DNA of 19,230 nt from Chloroflexota bacterium. Its GTDB lineage: Bacteria > Chloroflexota > FW602-bin22 > JACPRP01. Under the pieces are notes generated by a model. It did not search any database. It saw nothing but the letters and a program-made list of their open reading frames with translations, and was not told the DNA's origin. Below, piece after piece: positions 5,850 to 12,200 of the stretch; the stretch's first letter is position 1, and each line of letters opens with the position of its first letter. The stretch spans positions 1-19,230 of the forward strand of contig JACQUC010000169.1 of NCBI GenBank assembly GCA_016210495.1, read 5' to 3'. The position numbers and the translations under genes were made by a program.

Positions 5850-8800
5850 ATGTTGCAGATGGCAAACGCTTTGCGCGTGGTGCGTGCCAGGGACGCCGAT
5901 GGGCAGTCGGAGGAAGCGCTGCGACGCATGTTCCGGGAGGTGAGCGGCGACGGGGCGGTCGACGCTCAGTTTCTCGATGCACGGCAAATATCGGTAGTTG
6001 GGGCAGCCGGAATGGCTTACAAGGCGCCGGTGGTAAGGGAGCTCCTGAGCGACGTCGAGGTTTACCGATTTATAGCTGGCCTTTGTCGGAACGGGGAATC
6101 GGTGCTGGTGATGGGCGACGCGGAGGGCGAGGGAATTACGGTGTATGTTACGCAAGGTGGCGAGCTGGACCGAGGCGTGGTGGATGGCCCCCGGAGAACG
6201 AATCGGACGAATGGGACGTGTCGGGCGCGTGCGGCCGTGGCGGCGCACAGCGGGTCTCCGGATGCTGCAGGAAGTGGGAGCCGCGGTGATGTACCACAGA
6301 GCGTGGCCGAGAGGATGGCGGAGATTTTCAAGGCGGTTTCTTTGTGGGCGGGTAGGATTGGCGATGAAGGCGAGCACATTATCGACCTAATGTCCCCGGC
6401 GCCCGGCCCTCACTTCTTCGTCAACGTGCTGCTGGGCGACCGCATCGGGTATCCAAAGCCGCTGCAGACGACGCCGAAGAGCGTGGTTGACCGCCTTGGC
6501 CGCGGGAGCTTTCGCTCTCACGCGGCAACACAGGTGCTGGCGACGAGATGGGACATGCTGCCCGAGGAAAACGGCTTCCCCGCCAACCGGCAGCTCTATT
6601 TAGTGGAGGACGGGCAACAGATCTTCTACTCGGCCGACCCGGCCGATGCCAACGTCGCGTCCGCCTATGCCGTTCACTCGCAGAACCGGACCACCATTCG
6701 CTATCGCACCAAATGCGGTCTGGAGATCACGCGCCTGATATTCCTTCTTCCCTACGACGCGGGCCTTCCGCTCGCGACGGAAGTACAAGCGGTCTTCATC
6801 GCCAACGATGGCCCGAGGCGACGCAGCCTGAAGCTGGTGGCCACGGGAATGTTTGGTGCGGCGGCCCCAGGGGCGCTGCAAGAGGACGTCATTTACACGA
6901 ACGTGAGCATGCAGGCCGAGGTGCTGAAGAACGGCGACGGCTCGATTGCCGCCATCAGTCCGGCCTACAACTCAGCCTGGAACAGGGAGGACGTACGCTT
7001 TCACGCGATGGTGATCCACCAGGACGGGCGGGTGCGCTACCCGACCGAGTTTTGCACCAGCTACGGCGAGTTCGTGGGACAGGGAACGCTGGAGCGCCCG
7101 GAAGGCGTGCGCCAGCTAAGCAATCGGTTGTCGCGTAAGGGCCCGGGGTTTTTCGCGCTGGGGGCGAATTTGTCGCTGGAGCCACACGCGAGCGCACGGG
7201 TGGACGCGTTCACGGGTCTGGTGTCGCAAAAGAGCGATGGTGGGGCGACCAATGACGATGGTGGGCCAACCAACGGTAGGGGCAGTTCGCGAACCGCCCC
7301 TACCGACGAGGACGAGCGCCTCGTCGAACAGGTGGAGCGACTGCTGGAACGGTACGGGCGTGAGGGCGAGGTGGATCGGGCGCTGGAGCGGCAATTGTCT
7401 TTCCTCGAAGCTTACGGCCGGCACTTGCAGATACAGTCAGACGACGCTCAGTTCGATCGCTACGTCAATCACAATTTGCCGTTCCAGATTCTCTACCAGA
7501 CTTTCGTGTCGAGGTCCTTCTGCCAGACGCAGAAAGGGTATCGGGAGATCGGCTTCCGCGAGATCCAGGACCTGTTCGCGTCGATGCCTTTTTTCATCGC
7601 GATGGGCAAGCAGGAGCTCGTGAAAGAGCTGCTGAAGGAATGGGCGAGCCAGGTTTTCGAGCTCGGCTACGCCTACCACAACTTCTACTGGGTAGGCAAG
7701 GAGCCGGGGGATTTCTCCGACGATGGGTTGTGGCTCGTGCAGGCGGTGGATATGTACCTGAATCAGACGGGCGACTGGGCTTTCCTGGACGAAGAAAGCG
7801 ACGTCGCGGGAACGAGTGTAACGCGACGTCGAGCGATCTATGAGACGCTGCGGGCCATCCTGCGCTACTCGGGCGAGATCTCGGTCGGGAAGCACGGTAT
7901 GCCGCTGCTGGATCGGGCTGACTGGAACGACACGCTGCGGCTGGACTACGACTACCTGAATGGGCCGCAAAAGGAGGAGGCGTACCGAAAGCAACAGGCG
8001 GCAGGGGGCACGCCGGGCCAGCCTCTGCAGAGCGACTTCTCGGAGAGTGTGATGAACGCCTTTCTGTTGAAGGTGGCGCTCGACGCCGTGCGAGAGATGG
8101 CCGTGCGGCGAGGCGACGACGGCTACGCCGCGAAGCTGGCAAAGATGTCCGAGTCGCTGACGGGCAACATCCGGAAGCACGCCTGGAAAAACAACTTTTT
8201 TGCGCGGGTGCTGCTCAACAAGTTCGCCGACGGCCGCTACACGTATCTTGGCGCGGCGGGTGACGGCCTCTCGGACGATTCCAGGCTGGACGGGACCTAT
8301 TTCCTCAACTCGTTCAACTGGTCCATTCTGGCCAACGTGGCCAGCGAGAAGGAGATCCGAACCATGCTGGACGTCATCAAAAGGGTGCTGCTGACGCCGC
8401 ATGGGCTCAAGCTGTGCTCGCCGGTGCGGTATCGCGAGTTGACCGCGCGGGGGGGCAGCGGCGAATACTTCCCCGGCGACAGGGAAAACGGCGGCGTGTT
8501 CAAGCACGCAGACATGATGGCGACGGCGGCGATGCTAAAGGCGGCGAAGGAAGTGACCGATCGGCAACTGGCGCGCGAGCTGGCCGATCTGGCGTACCGG
8601 ATCATCGACGTGGTGCTTCCGTATCGGATCATGACCGATCCGTACGTGCTGTGCGGGAACCCGCGATTCTGCACGCAATACAACAACGGCGAGACTGGAG
8701 AGAACATCGGGCCGATACTCAGCGGAACGTCCACGTGGCTTTGGCTGACGCTGGCAGCGGCGTTCGGGGTGCGTATCACGCCCGACGAGATCGAGGTTAA

Positions 8801-9026
8801 CCCGATTCTGCGTGAGGAACAGCGCGGGTGCGAGGTGAAGCTGGCGACCGGCAAGACCAGCTATCGGATCAGGATCAGCAAGCCGGAGGGATTCCGGCGG
8901 GCGCGCGACGGGCAGATGCGGGTCAAGGTGGATGGGCAGGAGATGGCCTCGAATAGAATTCCGCACTTTGGGGATGGGAGGGTTCACGAGGTGGAGGTTG
9001 TGTTCGTTGTGTTCGGCAAGTCTTGA
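5850..9026 (+). CDS. GH94-like glycoside phosphorylase (cellobiose phosphorylase superfamily)
   Basis: The product of about 1058 residues has a GH94/GT36-type architecture. A beta-sandwich region around residues 240-420 (RQLYLVEDGQQIFYSADP, YRTKCGLEITRLIFLLP) is followed by an (alpha/alpha)6 barrel with REIGFREIQDLFASMPFF, YAYHNFYWVG, the key acidic motif RADWNDTLRLD (Asp691-Asp694), NGGVFKHADMMATAAML, and QYNNGETGENIGPILSGTSTWLW with the phosphate-site-like Gly/Ser loop. Such enzymes reversibly phosphorolyse beta-glucosidic linkages (cellobiose, chitobiose, cyclic beta-1,2-glucan, beta-1,3-oligoglucans in related families); the substrate is not decidable here. It is longer than classical cellobiose phosphorylase (about 800 residues): the first 105 residues have no recognised match, and two low-complexity inserts, about residues 114-147 and 460-489, come from repeats. 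I preferred ATG 5850, with GAGAGGGA eight bases upstream, over in-frame TTG 5844. Confidence 0.85.
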   Translation: MLQMANALRVVRARDADGQSEEALRRMFREVSGDGAVDAQFLDARQISVVGAAGMAYKAPVVRELLSDVEVYRFIAGLCRNGESVLVMGDAEGEGITVYVTQGGELDRGVVDGPRRTNRTNGTCRARAAVAAHSGSPDAAGSGSRGDVPQSVAERMAEIFKAVSLWAGRIGDEGEHIIDLMSPAPGPHFFVNVLLGDRIGYPKPLQTTPKSVVDRLGRGSFRSHAATQVLATRWDMLPEENGFPANRQLYLVEDGQQIFYSADPADANVASAYAVHSQNRTTIRYRTKCGLEITRLIFLLPYDAGLPLATEVQAVFIANDGPRRRSLKLVATGMFGAAAPGALQEDVIYTNVSMQAEVLKNGDGSIAAISPAYNSAWNREDVRFHAMVIHQDGRVRYPTEFCTSYGEFVGQGTLERPEGVRQLSNRLSRKGPGFFALGANLSLEPHASARVDAFTGLVSQKSDGGATNDDGGPTNGRGSSRTAPTDEDERLVEQVERLLERYGREGEVDRALERQLSFLEAYGRHLQIQSDDAQFDRYVNHNLPFQILYQTFVSRSFCQTQKGYREIGFREIQDLFASMPFFIAMGKQELVKELLKEWASQVFELGYAYHNFYWVGKEPGDFSDDGLWLVQAVDMYLNQTGDWAFLDEESDVAGTSVTRRRAIYETLRAILRYSGEISVGKHGMPLLDRADWNDTLRLDYDYLNGPQKEEAYRKQQAAGGTPGQPLQSDFSESVMNAFLLKVALDAVREMAVRRGDDGYAAKLAKMSESLTGNIRKHAWKNNFFARVLLNKFADGRYTYLGAAGDGLSDDSRLDGTYFLNSFNWSILANVASEKEIRTMLDVIKRVLLTPHGLKLCSPVRYRELTARGGSGEYFPGDRENGGVFKHADMMATAAMLKAAKEVTDRQLARELADLAYRIIDVVLPYRIMTDPYVLCGNPRFCTQYNNGETGENIGPILSGTSTWLWLTLAAAFGVRITPDEIEVNPILREEQRGCEVKLATGKTSYRIRISKPEGFRRARDGQMRVKVDGQEMASNRIPHFGDGRVHEVEVVFVVFGKS
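6190..6240 (+). repeat. Probable repeat-derived insert in the GH94-like gene
   Basis: The stretch with CGAATCGGACGAATGGGACG is quasi-tandem (GGACGAAT units) and encodes a low-complexity NRTNGTC segment with no counterpart expected in the enzyme family. It separates the N-terminal region from the beta-sandwich. There is only one copy in this window, so its repeat nature is uncertain. Confidence 0.35.
7275..7304 (+). repeat. GGTAGGGGC/GCCCCTACC palindrome inside the GH94-like gene
   Basis: A 30-bp palindrome has arms GGTAGGGGC-A-GTTCG and CGAAC-C-GCCCCTACC: 15-bp arms with a single A/C mismatch. It lies in frame and encodes part of a polar linker (NGRGSSRTAPT) at about residues 474-487. It is preceded by two copies of GATGGTGGG(G/C)C(G/A)ACCAA (7237-7270). 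Confidence 0.85.
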
Positions 9027-9052
9027 CGTATGGCTCGCTTTTGTGCTAGATT
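9023..9052 (+). promoter_or_regulatory. Promoter of the molybdenum-cofactor operon
   Basis: TTGACG (9023-9028), an 18-bp spacer and TAGATT (9047-9052) preceded by TGC (extended -10). The -35 box overlaps the TGA stop of the GH94-like gene. The expected start point near 9059 sits just before the structured leader. Confidence 0.65.
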
Positions 9053-9075
9053 ACTTGCAGATGAATAGCGGATTC

Positions 9076-9224
9076 TCCGAGCCAACTTGCCTAAAGGCAA
9101 CGCTCAGGGCAAATGGCCAAGTGGGTGCCACGAGGAGGCGCCCCGCTGGTGCAGGGGGAAACACCTGCGCCACCCGTGCTTGGGAAGGAGAACGCCAGGT
9201 AGCCTGGATTGCAAGGCTCAGGAG
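9076..9224 (+). ncRNA. Riboswitch-like leader, probably Moco family
   Basis: The leader forms a closed domain: CTCCGAGCC (9076-9084) pairs with GGCTCAGGAG (9215-9224), with one bulged A. Inside are a perfect hairpin TTGCC-TAAA-GGCAA (9088-9101), GGGTG (9123-9127) paired with CACCC (9171-9175), GCAGG/CCTGC enclosing GGGAAACA, and CCAGG-TAG-CCTGG (9195-9207). Conserved-looking unpaired strings such as CGCTCAGGGC, AATGGCCAAGTGGG and GGGAAGGAGAACG resemble the Moco RNA motif, which senses molybdenum (or tungsten) cofactor. The location supports this: the next genes are a TrmO-FmdE protein, moaA and moaC, and an intrinsic terminator follows directly. The family name is from recall of the motif plus gene context; a covariance-model search would settle it. 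Confidence 0.75.
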
Positions 9225-9230
9225 TGAACG

Positions 9231-9259
9231 GCGTCTTCCCAAGGGGAAGGCGCTGTTTT
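9231..9259 (+). terminator. Intrinsic terminator of the riboswitch (attenuator)
   Basis: GCGTCTTCCC (9231-9240), loop AAG and GGGAAGGCGC (9244-9253) form a 10-bp stem with one G-T pair, followed by TGTTTT. It lies seven bases after the closing helix of the leader RNA and ahead of the operon, as expected for ligand-controlled premature termination. Confidence 0.8.
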
Positions 9260-9475
9260 GCGCGTGTGGGGGTGGTCGGGTCTGAAGACGCCGACGCTAC
9301 GGGTTTCGAGCCGACGGGCGGTCGCGGGTTGGGGCGGCGCAGAGGCGCGCGGGGCCGACGCGGTGGAGCACAGCCAAAGCGGTCGGTGGGGCAAGGAGAA
9401 GCGCGCACGCCTAAGGCGGGCGGCTACGGAACGCGCGGCGGAACGCGTTGGGATTCGGAAGCGGAGTTAGGGTGA
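9260..9475 (+). other. Long GC-rich leader between the terminator and the first operon gene
   Basis: I see no gene in these 216 bases. A small hairpin GTCGG-GTC-TGAA-GAC-G-CCGAC lies near 9275-9295, and the rest is G-rich. A CGGAG ribosome-binding site (9462-9466) lies shortly before the start codon at 9476. Confidence 0.5.
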
Positions 9476-10324
9476 ATGGAGCTCAGACAGATTGGGGTGG
9501 TGCACTCGGACGTAAGAAGCACGAAGGAAATGCCGACGCGAGGGGCACCGGCCCAGGTGGAGGTATTTCCCGAGTACGCGCCGGGGCTGCTGGGGATCGA
9601 AACGAACAGCCACATCGTGATCGTGGGCTGGATGGACCTAGCGGACAGGCAGACGCTGCGCCTGGATAGGACAGGACCGGACAACCTGCCGATAGCGAGG
9701 GGTGTCTTCGCGGTGCGCTCGCCCTCGCGCCCCAATCCTATCGGCATCAGTCCCACCAGGCTGCTGAAGGTCGACGGCTCGGTTCTGCACGTGGAACGCC
9801 TGGACATGGTCGACGGCACACCGGTGATCGACATCAAGGGCTATTCGTTTGGCTGGGATAGCATTTTTGGCGCCAAGAGCTTCTGGGATCGAGTGCCGCC
9901 GTCGGAGCGGAACAACAGGGTGCTGTCCAGCATCGTCCTTACTCTGGCGGAGAACTTCCATGGGAGAGTCTGCCCCGGGCTGGTGCTGGGCACCAGGATG
10001 GTCTTCCACGCGATGGCTACCTGGAACTTGTCTTATCACGATCCAGAGCTCAGATTCAGAGTCGGAGACGACGGCTGCGTGGCGGACGCGATTCAAGGCG
10101 CGACGGGCGCGACGTTTGGCAATGGCCGCCTGCGTTACAGCCCCGGAAACACGTTCCGGGCCGTGTGGAGGGACCGTGAGCTGACGTTCGTGGTTCTGCC
10201 TTCGCCGAGTGAAGATATCGAACGCCTGCTTACCGAAGAGGTCGAGGCGCTTTTCATCGTGCGGGAGGGTGCGCTGTCCTCGGAGAGAAACGAGAGGCAG
10301 CCGGGGTACAGATGCGAGGGATGA
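9476..10324 (+). CDS. TrmO (TsaA-like) domain fused to an FmdE domain
   Basis: Residues 1-130 form a TrmO/TsaA (YaeB-like) domain: IGVVHSD at 6-12 and the signature RSPSRPNPIGIS at 81-92. TrmO is the SAM-dependent methyltransferase that N6-methylates t6A in tRNA(Thr), although related domains have other roles. Residues about 150-260 match FmdE, the small protein associated with molybdenum/tungsten formylmethanofuran dehydrogenases: FHGRVCPGLVLGTRM (161-175) carries the His and Cys, and DGCVADAIQGATGATFGNG (199-217) is the second FmdE motif. It is the first gene after a riboswitch-like leader and lies 15 bases before moaA, so a role in molybdenum or tungsten cofactor metabolism is more likely than plain tRNA modification. 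The canonical HGHxCPG is HGRVCPG here. ATG 9476 is supported by CGGAG upstream. Confidence 0.87.
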   Translation: MELRQIGVVHSDVRSTKEMPTRGAPAQVEVFPEYAPGLLGIETNSHIVIVGWMDLADRQTLRLDRTGPDNLPIARGVFAVRSPSRPNPIGISPTRLLKVDGSVLHVERLDMVDGTPVIDIKGYSFGWDSIFGAKSFWDRVPPSERNNRVLSSIVLTLAENFHGRVCPGLVLGTRMVFHAMATWNLSYHDPELRFRVGDDGCVADAIQGATGATFGNGRLRYSPGNTFRAVWRDRELTFVVLPSPSEDIERLLTEEVEALFIVREGALSSERNERQPGYRCEG

Positions 10325-10339
10325 GGTATTGACGGCTCT

Positions 10340-11395
10340 ATGAGCTGCTTGCGCGATGGCTTCAACCGCCCCATAAGCTATCTCCGCCTGTCGGTGACGG
10401 ACAGGTGTAACTTCAGGTGCTTCTATTGCATGCCACCCGAAGGGGTGCCGTGGCGCCAGCCGGCGGAAATCCTGACCTATGAGGAGGCGACGCTTGTGGT
10501 CAGGGCAGCCACGGAGCTGGGGGTCAAGAAGGTTCGGCTCACGGGGGGAGAGCCGCTCGTGCGTTCCGGCATCGTAGAGTTTGTTCGGATGCTGGCCGAG
10601 ATACCCGGTATTGACGACCTGGCGCTGACGACGAACGGGCTGCTGCTGGAGGCCAAGGCAAAGGCACTGAAGGAAGCCGGGCTTCGCCGCGTGAATGTGA
10701 GCCTGGACACGCTCCGGCCGGACAGATTCAAGAGCATTACCGGCGTGGACGCCTTCTCGAAGGTCGTCGCGGGCATAGATGCAGCCTATGCCGTGGGGCT
10801 CACGCCCGTCAAGGTCAACGTGGTGGCAATGCGGGGTGTCAACGACGACGAACTGCTCGACTTCGCCGCCCTGACGATGGAAAAGGAGTGGAATATCCGC
10901 TTCATCGAGCTGATGCCCCTGGGGCAAACGGATGCCGGCAAGAACGGCGCCTACCTCTCCGTGTCAGAGATGAGAGACATCATTTCCCGCCTTGGGGCTT
11001 TGGAGCCGGCGCCTCCTCGCGGACACGGCAACGGGGCGTACCACGAGGATTTCAAAGGCGAGCACGTTACCGACGGCGAGAATACCGTGGTCGTCGACGG
11101 CCCGGCCCGATACTTCCGGCTTCCCGGTGCACCCGGCACCATCGGGTTCATCAGCCCGGTAAGCGAGCATTTCTGCTTCAACTGCAACAGACTGCGGCTG
11201 ACGGCCGACGGCAGGTTGCGGCCTTGCCTGCTCTGGGACAAGGAAATCGACTTGCGAACACCATTGCGGGCCGGGGCGACTCTGGAAGACGTGAAGCGGC
11301 TCTTCGAGGAGGCGGCCTGCATCAAACCCGAGGGACACCGTCTGGCCGAGCACGTGGCGCCCGAATGCCGCACCATGTCAGAGATCGGGGGGTGA
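10340..11395 (+). CDS. moaA: GTP 3',8-cyclase MoaA
   Basis: MoaA is the radical-SAM enzyme that converts GTP to 3',8-cyclo-7,8-dihydro-GTP, the first step of molybdenum-cofactor synthesis, together with MoaC. The 351-residue product has the N-terminal 4Fe-4S motif CNFRCFYC (Cys23, Cys27, Cys30), the SAM-binding GGEP at 69-72, and the C-terminal cluster Cys279, Cys282 and Cys296 (CxxC-x13-C). It ends in Gly-Gly, as active MoaA does. It is a normal length. It follows the TrmO-FmdE gene by 15 bases and precedes moaC by seven, consistent with one transcript under the upstream leader. The ribosome-binding site is weak (GAGG, about 13 bases from ATG), suggesting translational coupling with the preceding gene. 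Confidence 0.97.
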   Translation: MSCLRDGFNRPISYLRLSVTDRCNFRCFYCMPPEGVPWRQPAEILTYEEATLVVRAATELGVKKVRLTGGEPLVRSGIVEFVRMLAEIPGIDDLALTTNGLLLEAKAKALKEAGLRRVNVSLDTLRPDRFKSITGVDAFSKVVAGIDAAYAVGLTPVKVNVVAMRGVNDDELLDFAALTMEKEWNIRFIELMPLGQTDAGKNGAYLSVSEMRDIISRLGALEPAPPRGHGNGAYHEDFKGEHVTDGENTVVVDGPARYFRLPGAPGTIGFISPVSEHFCFNCNRLRLTADGRLRPCLLWDKEIDLRTPLRAGATLEDVKRLFEEAACIKPEGHRLAEHVAPECRTMSEIGG

Positions 11396-11402
11396 CGGCC
11401 CA

Positions 11403-11900
11403 TTGACCGAGAAACAGGGAGGCTTAACACACGTCGACGCCGCCGGGCGCCCGCGTATGGTGGACGTGAGCGGTAAGTCCGACACGCTTCGCGAAGCGGT
11501 GGCGAGGGGCGAGGTGGTGGTGCTGCCCGACACGCTGGCGACCATCAAGCGCGGTGGGATCGCCAAAGGGGACGTGCTGGCCGTGGCCCAGGTGGCAGGG
11601 ATTATGGCAGCCAAGAGGACCTGGGAACTTATACCTATGTGCCACCCCTTGCAGCTCACGGGCGTGGAGATGGATTTCGAGCTCGACGAGCCCAATAGCA
11701 GGGTCAGAATCACGGCAACGGTCCGGACGACGGGGAAGACCGGAGTCGAGATGGAGGCGTTGACGGCGGTATCCGTGGCGGCGTTGACGATCTACGACAT
11801 GTGCAAGGCGATCGACCGGGGGATGACCATTCGCGAGGTGGCGCTGGTGCGCAAGAGCGGTGGGAAGAGCGGGACATACGAGAGAGCGAAGCAGACGTAG
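11403..11900 (+). CDS. moaC: Cyclic pyranopterin monophosphate synthase MoaC
   Basis: MoaC converts the MoaA product to cyclic pyranopterin monophosphate. The 165-residue product is a normal length and carries [15 protein letters not shown] at the N terminus, [29 protein letters not shown], and [19 protein letters not shown] followed by MCKAIDRGM with the catalytic Asp and Lys, ending KSGGKSGTY. The start is a TTG (11403), the only reasonable in-frame start, preceded by the G-rich GGGGGGTGA that overlaps the end of moaA, which suggests coupled translation. No moaD, moaE or moeA follows; repeats begin directly after. Confidence 0.96.
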   Translation: MTEKQGGLTHVDAAGRPRMVDVSGKSDTLREAVARGEVVVLPDTLATIKRGGIAKGDVLAVAQVAGIMAAKRTWELIPMCHPLQLTGVEMDFELDEPNSRVRITATVRTTGKTGVEMEALTAVSVAALTIYDMCKAIDRGMTIREVALVRKSGGKSGTYERAKQT

Positions 11901-11922
11901 GGGGGACGAGGACAGGCGGACG

Positions 11923-12012
11923 AAACCACGGAGACACGGAGGCACGGAGGGCCCGGGGGTCTATGAGGGGAACGGAACCACGGAATACACGGAAGGCACG
12001 GAAAGGCGCGGG
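11923..12012 (+). repeat. Two ACCACGGA-type repeats
   Basis: ACCACGGAGACACGGAGG and CACGGAGGG start near 11925; ACCACGGAATACACGGAAGG and CACGGAAAGGCGCGG start near 11975. They correspond to the two flavours seen at 2678-2760 and 5657-5693. Confidence 0.7.
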
Positions 12013-12054
12013 GCAAGTGGCCAGGGAAGTGTAGATGCAGGCGATGGGACGGCC

Positions 12055-12187
12055 CCACCCTAACCCTCTCCCTCTAGCCGCGCTAGCCGCGAGGGAGCGG
12101 GGACTCGCTGGTCGCTCTGGCATAGGTTTGCCGGCTACCATCAAAACTGTCCTCCCCCGAGCCCTTCCAGGGAGAGGGGATAGGACG
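12055..12187 (+). repeat. CCCTCTCCC palindromic repeat with its arms split by about 90 bp
   Basis: The left arm CACCCTAACCCTCTCCC (12057-12073) and the right arm CCAGGGAGAGGGGATAGG (12168-12185) would form the usual compact stem-loop, but about 90 bp separates them. The insert starts with two tandem CTAGCCGCG units (12074-12091). The YfhO start codon comes 16 bases after the right arm. Confidence 0.6.
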
Positions 12188-12200
12188 GACGGACGGGTGG

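Noticed and set aside
4695..6377. 560-residue reading of the PAC2 gene
   Set aside because: The first ~264 codons lie antisense to the GH94-like gene or in repeats and look like low-complexity noise; GTG 5585 has an excellent GAGGAGGT and begins right before the family similarity.
7437..8507. 356-codon minus-strand open frame antisense to the GH94-like gene
   Set aside because: No recognisable motifs; explained as a shadow of the strongly conserved plus-strand gene.
9076..9224. Cobalamin riboswitch or RNase P RNA
   Set aside because: Neither the B12-box-like GCCACTG string nor the RNase P GAGGAAAGTC core is present, and the downstream genes make molybdenum cofactor.
9209..9475. Small protein in the Moco leader
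   Set aside because: Starts inside the riboswitch, spans the terminator, is Gly/Arg-rich and has no ribosome-binding site.
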